Positions 12,368 to 23,246 of a DNA stretch of 64,000 nucleotides are shown piece after piece. Made by a program: the position numbers and the translations under genes. This stretch comes from Dichetophora obliterata. Lineage: Eukaryota > Arthropoda > Insecta > Diptera > Sciomyzidae. The notes under the pieces are model-generated. The model ran no database searches. It worked only from the letters and a program-made list of their open reading frames with translations, and was not told where the DNA came from. The stretch covers positions 16,816,319-16,880,318 of the forward strand of contig OY986439.1 in assembly GCA_963920525.1 (NCBI GenBank). Direction: 5' to 3'. How positions within the stretch are numbered: the stretch's first letter is position 1; the number at the start of each line of letters is the position of its first letter.

Positions 12368-12689
12368 AATAAGCCTGAGTAACTTTTACGCATTGCTAGA
12401 TTGTGTATCTTTCCATAGTTCAATTTGAATTAGTCTGAAATTGAGAAATGTCAAATGAAATGCAGAAAAAAACTTGACGTTTAGGTGTGGTTCACATTCA
12501 ACATCGGCCCTTAAAATTTAACCACCCTTTATATAAGAAGATTCACGCTTAAATTTTCGCTTCTAAGTCACTGACCGAAGGTCTAAAGGTTAACTTCGAG
12601 GGGACACTATATCAAAAATTTTGTATTTTGGCAGTTTTTAAATGCCAATAAATATCAATTTTCTTTCAATTAAAAGAAAAAATATACTA

Positions 12690-14343
12690 CACCATGTTAC
12701 GAAAGTCTACATACGATTTTTAGATCTTCTCTAATAAATGAAATAAAAAATAATAATAAAAATAATAAAATAGACAAGAAAAATATTTTGATCGATTAAA
12801 TCTTTTTATTTAGTATTCAAAATTATTAGAGCAACAAAAAACAAAGATTCAACATAAAGTATTACTTTAAAACTTAAAAAAAACTAAAAATTTAATATTC
12901 AAATTTTTTTTTCATAAGTCTACATACGGTACGATTTTTAGATAAAAAATTATATATTAGTAACGTGTAGGGTCACCATTGGCTTTAATAACTTCTTGCA
13001 GTCGAGAAGGCACTGATAGGGTACATTTTTTCGTGACTTCCGGAGAAATTTTTTCCCACTCTTCAACTAAAACCGTTTTAAGGGTGCGGACGGAAGTTAC
13101 TTCTCTTTCTTTAATCTTCTCTTTCATATGTGCCCACAAATGCTCAATAACGTTGAGGTCCGGTGATTGCGGAGGATGATCCAGCTTCGATCTGACATTA
13201 TACAGGAGCCATTCTTTGACCAAGCCAGAACTATGCTTGGGATCGTTGTCGTGCATGAATATATATTTTCCGGCTAGTTGAAGTTTTTGAATAATTGGAA
13301 CAAAATTTGTTTTCAAAATATCAATGCACATATGCCGATCCATTGTCCTTTCTATAAATCGCAGTTCGCCAACTCCATTTGCTGCCATGCAGCCCCACAT
13401 CATAACAGAACCCCCTCCATGTTTGACTGTGGGGCAAATATTCTTTGACTGAAGTGCCGTATTTACTTTTCGCCATACTCTTGCTGGTCCATCTCTTCCA
13501 AAAACATTGAACTTGCACTCGTCTGTGAAAATCACTCGTGTCCAAAAGGTTGGATCCTCAATATGCTTTTTTTCATGCTGTTTGGCATAATTTAGTCGCT
13601 TCTTCCTATTCACTTCGCTTATAAGGGGCTTCTTTCGTGCCACTCGGGAAGCTAAACCTGCTTTTTGCAAGCAACGTCGAATGCATTGAGCATTTACATC
13701 AATTCCGTCAAACTGTCGCAAGTTTTTGGCCAGTTTAACAACACTACTTCTCAGGTTTTCAGCCACGCTTCGAACTATTTTCCTTTGCATTCTCTCATCA
13801 AGTTTGCTGGGGCGACCACTTCTTGGCTTGCTCTCGTAAGATCCACTATTATTATAATTTTTAATTATTGTTTGCACCGTTGCCTTACTCAAACCTGATG
13901 TTTCACCAACATTTGAATAAGAATTTCCTTCATTTTTAAGTTTTACAACCACTTCGCGCAAACCAGGAGAAATTTCTTTTCTTTTTGACATTTTAAAGCA
14001 ATATTTTCTAAGTTTTATATAAAAAAGCACGTAATCTAACTTTTATTTTGATCCTCTTAATGCGGCTAAGCTTCTTAAGAATATGCGGCGATGAGCGATC
14101 ACGTGTCATAACGGAACTTTTTCTAGAAATTGATCGTATGTAGACTTTCGTTAAACTTTTAAACTAATGTTGTGCAGTTTTTTTAGGGTTTTGAAAAAGT
14201 AACGATTAATAGAATGCATTTTTTTTAGCATTAGCCCTGTTCATTTTATTAATGGAAAATTTAAAGAAAAAGTAGCATTGTTAACCTATTATTGAAGTAA
14301 ATGTCAATAATTGGTGCCGTATGTAGAGTTTTGTAACATGGTG
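12690..14343 (-). mobile_element. Complete Tc1-type element A, IR/DR architecture
   Basis: The tips CACCATGTTACGAAA (12690) and the inverse of CACCATGTTACAAAA (ending 14343) are bounded by TA (12688-12689, 14344-14345). A second repeat lies about 200 bp inside each end: AAGTCTACATACG at 12916 and its inverse CGTATGTAGACTT at 14135. This gives two direct repeats within each inverted end (IR/DR). The 1654-bp element encodes one uninterrupted transposase. Confidence 0.93.
12957..13991 (-). CDS. Tc1-type transposase, 344 aa, apparently intact
   Basis: The open frame begins at 14030, but the family-like start MSKRKEISPG is at 13991; the 13 upstream residues are probably untranslated. Residues 9-55 form the first paired-like helix-turn-helix, GRPSK (59-63) is an AT-hook-like link, and about 65-115 a second helix-turn-helix. 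RKKP and NRKKRLNY near 119-134 look like nuclear signals. The catalytic residues are complete: Asp157 (IFTDECKF), Asp248 (MHDNDPKHSS) and Glu283 (NVIEHLW), with 34 residues between the last two (DD34E). Length matches Tc1 transposases (about 340 aa). No stop or shift is seen, so this is the only transposase in the window that could still work. Family role: cut-and-paste movement into TA. Confidence 0.93.
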   Translation of the reverse strand: MSKRKEISPGLREVVVKLKNEGNSYSNVGETSGLSKATVQTIIKNYNNSGSYESKPRSGRPSKLDERMQRKIVRSVAENLRSSVVKLAKNLRQFDGIDVNAQCIRRCLQKAGLASRVARKKPLISEVNRKKRLNYAKQHEKKHIEDPTFWTRVIFTDECKFNVFGRDGPARVWRKVNTALQSKNICPTVKHGGGSVMMWGCMAANGVGELRFIERTMDRHMCIDILKTNFVPIIQKLQLAGKYIFMHDNDPKHSSGLVKEWLLYNVRSKLDHPPQSPDLNVIEHLWAHMKEKIKEREVTSVRTLKTVLVEEWEKISPEVTKKCTLSVPSRLQEVIKANGDPTRY

Positions 14344-14345
14344 TA

Positions 14346-15296
14346 TATAAATGAAAACCAAATTCACGTTCACCATCAGCAACGGTTTTCATTTTGTGGT
14401 AAATGCTCTTTAGTGCTGAAGGTGTGCTTTAATATTAATAAAAATTTTCCGTTCCCATAGGTGCTGTGTAAACCTTTTTCTTAAAGTAACTTTTCTCAAT
14501 ATGTGTATAGCAAAAACATACATACTAGTGAGTTCAATCCCAAAATGTTAGTACAATCCCACGTTTATCGGGATTAAAAATCTGAATTTCGGGCATGCTT
14601 CGGAGTCATGGAATTCCCAAAAATTTAATGAATGTTTTTATATATTTACAATTTTTTACAAAATTTTCTTATGAGTCCAACCTGTGAAGACATCGAATAA
14701 TCGAAAATTATGTAATATTAAAAAAAGTTCCATAACATTTGCAAAATCGATTTAAAAATACCATAAATTTAATAGAGAAAATAACTTAACTTAGAAGTGA
14801 GCTAAAAAACCAGCAAGCATTTACTTTAGCTTATTAGAAAATTTTAAGTAAAAAATAAAGGTTTGTTGCATATGTTTTGCAATATAAACTGCTGATTTAA
14901 TTAGCACGTTTGATCTATTTCTTTTGGTGTGTTTATGTCATATGTTAATCCTAAATTTAATATTTTAATAAAAAACCAACTATTTCAAAAGAAATGAGTA
15001 TTCAAAAATATTTAATTCAGGGCAGAGATTTTGTGAATTAAGAAAAAGTGACAAAATAATGCTTTCGATACTGACAAAAATAAAAAAATTATTTTGTAAA
15101 TGAAATGGATAGGGTCAGATAAAATTGAAACATTTTTAAAACATTTTATCCCGCCTCATTTCTAATCCCTTAGCCATCCGGATCATTTTCAATAACATCA
15201 TTTTCCAATTCTAATGAAAAATACTTTCAAAATACAAGCAATACATAAATAAATATTTTCTGAATTTGTATTCAACTTTTATTTATTCAACTTTAT
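14346..15296. other. AT-rich spacer, nothing recognised
   Basis: No coding, tRNA-like or inverted-repeat feature could be supported between the Tc1 element and the SINE. Confidence 0.5.
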
Positions 15297-15600
15297 TGCC
15301 GGCCTTTGTAGTCTAGTGGAGAGTACGCTTGACTATCAACCCAGAGGTGTCTGGTTCGAATCTGAGCTGGGGCATGGTTCTTTTCACTTTCTTTGTTCTT
15401 TCCTACATTTAAGAATTATAGAAAACTAAAAATCCACAACTAAATTTGTGGAAAATGTGGAATTAAAGGACAGGAACAACTAAGGGCTGGAAATGCTTGC
15501 CGATGTTAAAAGCAATTCAAATTGTCTTTCACGGTTGTTTCGCCTTATCAATAATTCACGTATAGTTCCAATCACTTCCTCTGAATAAATCTATTTCTTT
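15297..15600 (+). mobile_element. tRNA-derived SINE, copy 1
   Basis: A tRNA-like head contains an A box (TAGTCTAGTGG) and a B box (GGTTCGAATCT), with CATGGT just after the acceptor region. GCCTTTG before the A box can pair loosely with CTGGGGC after the T arm. The same order (TAGTCTAGTGG, GCTTGACTATC, GGTTCAAATCC, CATGGT) occurs at 42.86 kb. The anticodon arm does not fold well in either copy, so a SINE is more likely than a tRNA gene. The 3' limit is approximate. Confidence 0.6.
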
Positions 15601-17700
15601 CCTTTCAGGTCAAAGACAAAACCTTGTTTGTATAAGGCGCATGCCTTGGTTCTTTGATCTTTTTTTTTTAAATAAAAAAACTTAGTTAAATTTTTCTAGC
15701 TTTTTTTAAGCTTGTTTTTTAATGATGAATATGACGTAGTTCCTTATTCGATTGAATACGAAAGTTAACATTTTTAAAAACATTTGTATATTTTTTTGTA
15801 AAACTGTAATTCCGGGATCCTGAAAGGAAAATTCCCCTTTTCGAACGGATTCGTTAGTGATCCCAGAATTGATTTCCCTAGAACATACGTTAGAGTAAAA
15901 GGAACGCACACACTTTATAAACTTGCAGGTTCTATCCTTTCCTCAGCTCATCACGCATCGCCACAACCACACCTACATATGTTAGGAAGTGTGAGTGTAC
16001 GTGTGAGTATGTGTGTTTGTGTGTTCTCATAAAAATGTCAACTTACGCAATTTAGACTGATTAATGTCAGCCACGATTGGGTGCGTGCTTTCGTCTCGTA
16101 GTGTTAGTGTGCTTAACAGTATCGTTTCACATAATTATTATCAAATTTTAAGCTTTTCCTTTTAACGTACATTTTTATTTTTGCTTTTTCCGTTCAATCA
16201 CCTTCAACTTTCTCCAGTTCATATTTCGTTTTTATGTGTAAGCCGGAATCAGATCTTCCTGCCATTGTTGTATTTTTTGGAATATTTTTTTTCAGTTTAA
16301 GCTATGTGTGCTTCGTCCAGTTAACTGCATGTGTTTAATCCCGAGTCATTAGTTGACCACGAGCTCAGCACCATTTAACGATGACCCAAAAGGAGCCATT
16401 TTATTGTTCCCTTTGTGTTGGTCTTACCCGATCTTAACTCTGTTTGAATGTAGTTGTGTATAGGAGTATGTGTGAGTGTGTCTGTGTATAGTTTTTAGTG
16501 TCTGAAAAGCTTGCAAGTTTGAGTGCGACAGCAATAATGTGGAAAAAGAAGCACAAATACCTAGTGCAAAACGGATATGAAAATGAATTATCTGCTAAGT
16601 TATGCCGCATTGTACTAGCAACGGGTATTTGTGGTGATTTGGTGTTGCAACAAAAAAAAAAAAAACTACCATACATTCATAGAAGCACGCATTCGTTCCG
16701 ATATCCGGATTAAAGCACAGGTCTGTAGCAGAGAAAATGTTTTTGCTTTGGATTTAGTTGAAAGTGCAGAGTTGAAAGCAAAGCAACGATTTTTAGCTTT
16801 AATCGTTTTATTTATTTTCCATACACGTCCATAAAGGATGTTATTAGGATTTGCGCAGAATTGATTTAACTATTGTAAGCTAAAGCGTATAATATAGTTA
16901 CTGGAAAAAACTAAATAGTTCAATTCAAAATATAATTGAGGAAGTCTAGAAAATTGATTTGATTAATTAACATATCATCAGTTATTGAATCAGTTTAGAA
17001 TTAATTTATTTCCGTATATATCTAATTTTTTACACTCATTGACGCTAAACACTTATTGTCTCATAAAATGAACTCATCTCAAATACTAGATTTATTAACT
17101 TTCATGATAAACTTGTCTTGAAACGTGAGCTTTTATAAATTAAAAGTATTTTTTGTAGATAATAGATGTGGATATATTTTGCCATCACTACAAACTGGAT
17201 TATGCACCAAATCATTAAAGTTGAGGAAACAAGTTTTGTTCTAATTAAATTCAAATTGAATTGAAACTAAAAGTATTTAATAATACAGTAAAGAAAAATA
17301 AATATAATCAAGCTAAAAATAAATTTTTTAAAAAATCTAGTTACTGCTGGAAATGTTTAGATATAAAAAAAAATCAAAGAAAACCCATTAACTTCCGCTG
17401 AGTATAGCTCTTTGTCTGTAAACTTCAAACTTCAGGTTCACTTTTTCAATTTTTAAAGTTCTTAAAATTCTTAACAAGAACATTGAAACTGTCTATAAGA
17501 TGGGTTTATTTTACTAAAGTATTTCAGAACCTTCCTGCACGAGCAGAATATCAATTTTAGATGTCTTTATAATGTGTTGGTAAAAAAAAAAAAAAATTGA
17601 AAATAAATAAAACGGGAAAGGCGCCGCTTTAAAACGTGATTTTAATGAACTAATTTTTAATTGTTATATATTTTAATTTTTATAAACATTACAGAGGTAC
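15601..17700. other. Intergenic region without a supported gene
   Basis: It contains a GT-rich stretch (about 15985-16022, GTGTGAGTATGTGTG-like) and several short open frames with no recognisable domain. The segment around 15900-16800 is less AT-rich than its surroundings and could include untranslated exon sequence of a host gene, but no splice structure or coding exon could be supported. Confidence 0.4.
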
Positions 17701-17704
17701 AAAA

Positions 17705-17958
17705 CGCTAACTTAATATAGAAAGGCGGTAACTAATTTTTTTCAAAATAAATTTTTTACAGATTTTTGCAAAAAAAAAATTGCTATAGAAAAAGAATTGC
17801 TACAAAAATATTGCTACAGCATTGAATTGGTAGTGTTTTAAATAAAAAATCCATTTCATGAAAATTCGGACTCTCAAAATTTTAATTTTTATTAAGCTTT
17901 TTCCATCACCTGTAAAGTTACAAAAAATGAGCTAGGGCCTTTCTATATTAAGGTAGCG
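17705..17958. repeat. Short inverted-repeat element (about 254 bp)
   Basis: CGCTAACTTAATATAGAAAG (17705) is matched by its inverse, with one mismatch, at 17937-17958. The arms are 22 bp and the spacer about 210 bp. AAAA lies outside both ends, too weak to call a target duplication. It may be a small MITE. Confidence 0.5.
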
Positions 17959-19002
17959 AAAAGCTCTCTTTTAACATAGTTTTATCTTAAATTGTTTGCT
18001 GAACTTAAATTTTTCAATGAATTTTTTATACAATCAACCTTTGACCTTAAAACCCTTATCGATTCAAGAGTTTTCGTGTTTTTTTTAATTGATTTTTAAC
18101 TTTGAACCGAACGTTTGACGAGATCCTACAACTTATGCAAAAAATAGTAAAACACGATTGTGTACTGTTTTATGTAGTTTATTGTTAAAAAAAAACAGCG
18201 AACTTGGGTAATTTTTTTCCCACAATTCAGTTTCTTGTGACACCATATTAACAAAAAAATTTTTTTTAATAAATTTTTTTATCCCCTTATTTGCATCTTA
18301 TTTTGTTTATCCTCTTTTTTAATGTTGTAAAGATAAACCTTCTGGTGATTTTCAATTATTTGCAGGCTGATGTGACACCTTTCCACGGTTGCCACCTTTG
18401 TGGGAAAAATCCCATTTGTGGTTATTTTTAATTGCCGTGGGAAATGGGAATTCCCATGGGATTTTTTAATTGAGTGTGTTTTTTTTTAATTCACGTGGGA
18501 TTTCGAGTTTCTTCCGACGTAATGTCCGCTCAAGCGCGTCGGAAGCGAATTTCATCTGGGGGGGCAGTAAAAATGCTGGTGCAAAAATGTTCACCTAAAT
18601 TTCTTCAAAGAAACATGAATGTGAATAAACAACTTTTTTATTTTAGTTTAAAATAAAAAAAAAAAAATATAAAAATATACAAAAAATATTAAAATTTCAT
18701 TATTTTTTAAAGTTCTTCCAATTTCAATATTAGAGATCATTCTTTAAAGTATCTTTCATATGGTAATATGAAAATATAAGAAATAATTGTTGCTTTTAAA
18801 AAGCAAGACTAGGTATATCTTTACCAGTACAAATGGTTCAAATGCAATAAGGTACAAAAAGTTATATCAATTTAAATTATTGCAAAATGCTTCTTGCTGT
18901 CCTTGCGAGAAACAAACTCTTTCACCACCTCCATCGAATTAAATTCTTCAGTTTAATCTTTGTGAATGTGTATAAGTGCCCCATGAGTGAGTCGTTTCTG
19001 TG

Positions 19003-19760
19003 TCATTCAAGATACGTTTTAAGTCGTTTTAGTGCACTAAAAGAAAGCTCAGATGAAGCTGGTGATGCAGGCACAGTCAAAAGCACAGCAATAAGTTTTT
19101 CAACTTCATTTAATAGTTTTTTTACAGCATCCGAATTTTTTGCAAATTGGGATAAAATGCCACTACTATTTGAAGGTGTTTGGCCAGGCAATTGCTTCAG
19201 CAATTTAAGTTGCGCGTGGAGGTTGCTCACATCAAAGTCATCTGCATAAAGATCTAGTTTTGTTTTTAGATTTTGTTCAGAAGGCACTTTTCCGTTGAAG
19301 GCTTCGATAACAATATTTTCCAACGATTCCAGAGTGTCAAGATCTGCTTAAATGTACAATAAGATTTACAAAGTGCCAGTTTACACTAGCTTCACTCAAC
19401 CGACTCACCGAATGTTAAATCAAAGTGAGTCGGTTGAGTGAAGCTGGTGTAAACATGCAAAAATAAAAAAATAAGTCAAATATCAACCTGTTTGATCGAA
19501 TCTAGCCGTTATCTCATTTGAGAGAAGATCAAAGATTTCGAAATAATCTTTTCGTAGCCGATCATATAATGTACTGTACTGAAGGAACCGGATTTGATGT
19601 TTGTTCAAAGCGTCGAGGTGGATTTTCATCAGCTAATTCACAGTAGGGGCTTTCGCATGGTCCAAAATATTGGACCAACATGGCAGATTGTACAACATGT
19701 AGTACCATGCGTAAGCTAAAACGATAGTCGAAATTTTTGGTTTTTTTCTGCCGATTGTAC
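19003..19760 (-). pseudogene. hAT transposase C-terminal relic (ZMYM1-like group) with a likely intron
   Basis: The minus strand reads PPRRFEQTSNP, then RKDYFEIFDLLSNEITARFD, then, after a gap, TLESLENIVIEAFNGK and the C-terminal dimerisation motif ELSFSALKRLKTYLE. The gap (about 19345-19489) begins CAG/GTTGATAT and ends TTTAAGCAG in coding orientation, so it looks like an intron. That intron contains a 30-bp-stem hairpin. A stop follows KTYLE, after which the residues are scrambled, and the N-terminal half with the first catalytic Asp is absent. Similarity to ZMYM1-type hAT proteins rests on motif wording recalled from the family. Confidence 0.7.
19379..19454. repeat. Hairpin: 30-bp stem, 16-nt loop
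   Basis: The left arm 19379-19408 (GTTTACACTAGCTTCACTCA...) pairs with 19425-19454 over 30 positions with a single T-G wobble. It lies inside the presumed intron of the hAT relic. It could be a tiny fold-back insertion or a functional transposon hairpin. Clear target duplications were not seen. Confidence 0.85.
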
Positions 19761-20659
19761 AATATTTACAACTATGTAAAATTACTGCTCAATTGTTAGG
19801 GCATCTAAAAGTTGCTTAGCTATTAGCCGGATGTGTCCTGCTTGAGAGCTTGCAATTAATGGTGTTGCTTTACAAGTTGGATCGTTCGAACGCTCAATCA
19901 AATAGTCCCATTAGTTTTCCATCTAACTTATCGTACAACATGTCGTCCAATATGGAAAGCCCCTAAGAACATGTCAAATTTTTTCTTACCAGAGTTGCAA
20001 AATTAACAAGCATTAAGCTACATACTTGAGGGTGCTTTTAAACTGAAGTGGTGGGCTTGCAGTAGAAACTCTACATTTTGTTCTATCTTTTTGCAAACAC
20101 AGAGAAAGAAAATGGTTATCCGCAAGCATGCTTATGAAGAAGAGAGATATAAGAGAAAAATATATAATACAAAAATATTATCGTTGTAAAAAACTGATAT
20201 TTTTAATAACTTATGAAGTTTTCTTTTTAAATTGTTTATCTAGCTAAAAAAGTGGGGGGCAACTGCCCCCCTTATCCCCCGCTTCCGACGCCAATGTGTC
20301 CGCTGGTTATCAAACAACGAGTATCGAACGTCAAACCCTGTCGAAATGTTCGTTGTTCATCGAATTTTTAGTCGAATAGAATTTTGCTTTTGATGCGGTG
20401 CGTGTTGAGTAATAATTGTTAAAAAAATAAGAATTTCGTGATTGTGTTTTGCTTTTTAAAGACTACAAAGTAATTTGAAACTCTTTATGTAATCTTTATA
20501 CAGGTTTAAGGTGGATTAAACAAATATTTTTTATTGAATACTAAAAGACTTATTAAGACACAGACGACGAAATATTCTAGTTCTTTAAAATTTTTTGTTT
20601 TATTGTTGACAACTTGTTATGTCTGTTTTATTAACAGTGGTAATTTTTAATAGAAAAGA

Positions 20660-20898
20660 AATTTTTTGTGGTTTTTAATGCAAATGGGATTTATCGTGGT
20701 TTTTTAAAATTCAAATGGGATTTTTCGTGTTTCTTTTATTTGCGTGGGATTTTCGTGGTTATTTTAAATGTCTGTGGGATTTTTTGTGGTTTTTTTAATT
20801 GCGATGGGATTTTTTTTTCAATCTTATACCATGGGAATTTTCGTGGTTATTAATTTTTGCTATTGTGGGAAAAAGGTTTTTTTTTTGTGGGAAGTTGT
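20660..20898 (+). repeat. Tandem array, about 30-bp units
   Basis: Six to seven units follow the pattern GTGGTT-T-rich-AATT/AAATG-TGGGATTTT. Related units occur at 18396-18480 near the other end of the same element and in inverse orientation at 48.0-48.5 kb. Open frames called through this array are artefacts of the repeat. Confidence 0.75.
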
Positions 20899-20911
20899 GG
20901 TGGCAACCGTG

Positions 20912-21109
20912 CTCCTTTCATGTGTCTTTCCGGTGGTGTTTTTTGCAGCACATTTGTCATGATCGGCGAATCCAATTTTTTAGATTTTTAATATAGTGTC
21001 GTTTTGAGACATTAACTCTTAAGGCTTACACAGAATTTTTGATTGGACCTCTAACAACTGCTATTTTTCACAACTTTTTTTAATTCTTACAAAAGATTTC
21101 CTAACTTTA
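20912..21109. other. Short spacer
   Basis: It starts with the right target duplication of the outer hAT-like element (20912-20919). No other feature seen. Confidence 0.4.
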
Positions 21110-21723
21110 GACCATGTTCCTTGGCTGCAATAGCTTTCATTCATTGAAAAATGCTTTCCACGAAGGAATTGCTTAAGTTTCTGAAGAGATAGTAATCGCT
21201 GGGATCCAAATCTGGTAAATACGGTGTGTCTTCAAAGAATTCTTACTTTACTTCAGTCAATTTAGTCATTTTGTCAAAACACGTGCATTGTCTTGATGAA
21301 AAATGGTTTTTTTTGTAAAGCAGGTCTTTTCTTACGATTTTTATCATTGAGCTGATCCAAAAGGTTGCAATAATATTGAGAGTTAATGTTTTTACGTTTT
21401 ACGTTTTAAGAAATTCAGTCAACAAAATTAATCTCAAAACACCGATGCCATAACTTTTTTGACAATTTTTCTGACATCATCTGTTTTGGAGGTGAGCAAC
21501 CAGCTTTAGTTCACTTTAAGCTTTTTTGTTTCAGCTTAGGATTACGGTGGTAGATCCAAGTCTCATCCATAGATATAAAACGTATAACAAAATCTGTTTT
21601 CTTCTGTCTCAAACGTTTCAAGTAACGCTGAGAAATTGGTTTTCTGTTCAGGTTTTGTTTCCAAATTAACTTTCCAAGCAGCTTTATCATTAGTAATTCT
21701 TCATTTTTAGTAATAAAACTCAT
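21110..21723 (-). pseudogene. mariner transposase relic (DD34D type)
   Basis: Reading the minus strand from 21723, the sequence gives RLRQKKTDFVIRF followed by ISMDETWIYH, the conserved mariner block with the first Asp. Further on, in shifted frames, come HQDNARV (second Asp, near 21300) and PDLDPSDYYLFRNL (third Asp, near 21200), then a decayed C-terminus to about 21110. At least three frame changes and several stops are present. The order and spacing fit the mariner branch of Tc1/mariner. No terminal repeats were recognised. Confidence 0.75.
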
Positions 21724-22027
21724 TTTCTGTTTGTTTATTTTTTTGGTCTTAATACAAATCTAAACGGCTCGACGGATTTCGCGTAAATTTGATATACATA
21801 TTAATTTGGTTTTTAGTCAATATAATTTTAAAAAATTTTGAAACCAAAAATATTCACATATCTCCAAGATTGTAGAAATTTTTAGTACAACGACTTTTTC
21901 ACAAAACATTGTTACCTAAGAATAAGAAAAAAACTATGTGAAAATCAAAGTTTTGACTTTCGATGTAAGTTTATTAAAAGCACAATAACTGTACCGTTAT
22001 GTCATTGTTCAAAAAAATAGTTCAAAC

Positions 22028-22051
22028 GTTGTTGTTGTTGTTGTTGTTGTT
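22028..22051 (+). repeat. (GTT)n microsatellite
   Basis: About eight GTT units in a row. Confidence 0.95.
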
Positions 22052-22399
22052 AAAATAAGGTCAAGTAAAAATTGAATTTCGTACTACCTTTATTAAAAGT
22101 CTAAAGGGGCCAATATATTAATGGCCCTTTATTAATAGTTTTTTTGGCGAAATTTATTTTTTTCCAAAATGTTGCTTTTATAATTTCTACAAAAAAGTCA
22201 AGTCTCAAAAATGATTTGTGTGAAAAAATAACCCCAATATCTTTTTCCAATCAAAAGTTATGGCTAAACCTATTGTTTAATGGCCTCTGAATTCAGTATT
22301 CGACCTCAATTTACACATCCAGTTTCACTGATCACATTTTATGGGCATTGAACAAGGAGGCGTGGCAGCAACGCATCGGGTCTCAGCTAAAATAATATA

Positions 22400-22570
22400 T
22401 TAAGTACTCGTTCGTCTGAGATGCATATGATATCAGCAATTTGACGTTTAGTCAATATTTGATCTTAACAAACAATATCATACACTTACTCAATGATTTC
22501 TGGTGTTGTTGCACTTTGGACGTCCCAAAACTCTATCCCCAAACTCATCGATGCACAGTTGAAAATGAAA
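22400..22570 (-). pseudogene. Possible mariner/Tc1 N-terminal HTH relic
   Basis: The minus strand reads FGDRVLGRPKCNNT, then VYDIVC and DQILTKRQIA with stops between. This resembles the GRP linker and second helix-turn-helix of Tc1/mariner transposases. It could be the N-terminal part of the relic at 21.1-21.7 kb or an unrelated insertion. CACTGATCAC words near 22326 and its inverse near 22753 might be remains of terminal repeats. Confidence 0.3.
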
Positions 22571-22759
22571 GACCCGGATTCGTTTAAAGGCGGATTCAAT
22601 GAACACCTTCAGCAAGTTTCGCAGGTTTTTTATATGAAGTTTTTGAGCTTTATCTTACTCCACACTCAATCAGAAAGTAAGAAAAACTTGCTGCACGCTC
22701 TTTGACTCGATTAAAATAATTTCAATTTATGTAGAAACCTTGCTGAAGGTGATCAGTGA

Positions 22760-23051
22760 ATTCCGCTTAACACTTTTAACATTATTGCATGAATTTCTGT
22801 TGCTGATAAGCCTTTCAAAACAAATATTTTTATCATTGCACTCTATTCAGTTTTTCCATTGCTAGGACGTGGACTTAATTTTTTAAACACGTTTAAACTT
22901 TTATAAAATTTAGCACAAAAAAAAAAAGGATATCGAGAGCATATATTCAATATGACCTATCTAAAAACAAACTTTTTCCAGGAGAGTAAAAAAAATCTTT
23001 TAAATCTTTCAGTGTAAAACTATTCACCAACTGAAGTACCCGATTATTGTA
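22760..23051. other. AT-rich spacer
   Basis: No supported feature up to the piggyBac-like element. Confidence 0.4.
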
Positions 23052-23073
23052 TTAACACTAACCCTCCTGAAAC

Positions 23074-23089
23074 GGGTACCTGGGTACCC
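23074..23089. repeat. Subterminal palindrome, element 2, left outer
   Basis: GGGTACCTGGGTACCC, starting 18 bp inside the left tip. Confidence 0.8.
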
Positions 23090-23230
23090 GAAACGACTTT
23101 GAAGTGAAATATTTTTCAAGTCAAATAAGTTACAAAATTGAGGTTCCATGACATTTTATAAATAATTTTATAAATTTTTGGTTGGTTGTAGAGCCAATCT
23201 TAAGTCGAATATCACCTACCCTCTTGATAA

Positions 23231-23246
23231 GGGTACCCGGGTACCC
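23231..23246. repeat. Subterminal palindrome, element 2, left inner
   Basis: GGGTACCCGGGTACCC, 175 bp inside the left tip, preceded by TTGATAA as the right copy is (in inverse). Confidence 0.8.

Larger units (their letters stand above)
10566..12529 (-). mobile_element. DD41D (rosa-type) mariner element, split by a MITE
   Basis: The terminal inverted repeats begin AAGGGTGGTTAAA and extend about 38 bp with few mismatches (10566 onward and down from 12529). TA lies directly outside at both ends (10564-10565, 12530-12531), as for Tc1/mariner. The transposase relic runs on the minus strand. A 0.77-kb insertion (11323-12094) interrupts it; without that insertion the element is about 1.19 kb, a little short for the family because of internal deletions. 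Confidence 0.88.
18531..20296 (-). mobile_element. hAT-like element nested in the outer hAT-like element
   Basis: An 8-bp exact target duplication TGTCCGCT (18523-18530 and 20297-20304) bounds a 1766-bp segment whose tips are CAAGCGCGTCGGAAGC and the inverse of CATTGGCGTCGGAAGC. G-rich runs (GGGGGGGCAG) follow just inside both tips. It holds the 3' half of a hAT transposase on the minus strand, so it is an internally deleted copy. It interrupts the 30-bp arrays of the outer element, which gives the insertion order. Confidence 0.82.
18384..20911. mobile_element. Non-autonomous hAT-like element with internal tandem arrays (outer)
   Basis: The tips CACGGTTGCCACC (18384) and its exact 13-bp inverse (ending 20911) are flanked by CACCTTTC and CTCCTTTC, an 8-bp target duplication with one mismatch. 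Inside both ends are degenerate units of about 30 bp with GTGGTTATTTTAA and TGGGATTTT words. A second hAT-like element (18531-20296) is inserted within it; without that the outer element is about 750 bp and shows no coding. Confidence 0.75.

Noticed and set aside
15304..15377. Functional tRNA gene
   Set aside because: A and B boxes are present but the anticodon arm does not pair and the T stem has mismatches; the similar copy at 42.86 kb points to a SINE.
16498..16834. Two overlapping open frames of about 70 codons
   Set aside because: No recognisable domain, a poly-A run inside, and no splice or promoter evidence.
20668..20996. Three overlapping open frames of about 60 codons
   Set aside because: They are readings of the 30-bp tandem array in different frames; the repeated residues follow the unit.
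22326..22762. Terminal inverted repeats CACTGATCAC around a mariner-like fragment
   Set aside because: Only about 10 bp match, the motif is itself partly palindromic, and no TA duplication is consistent with it.
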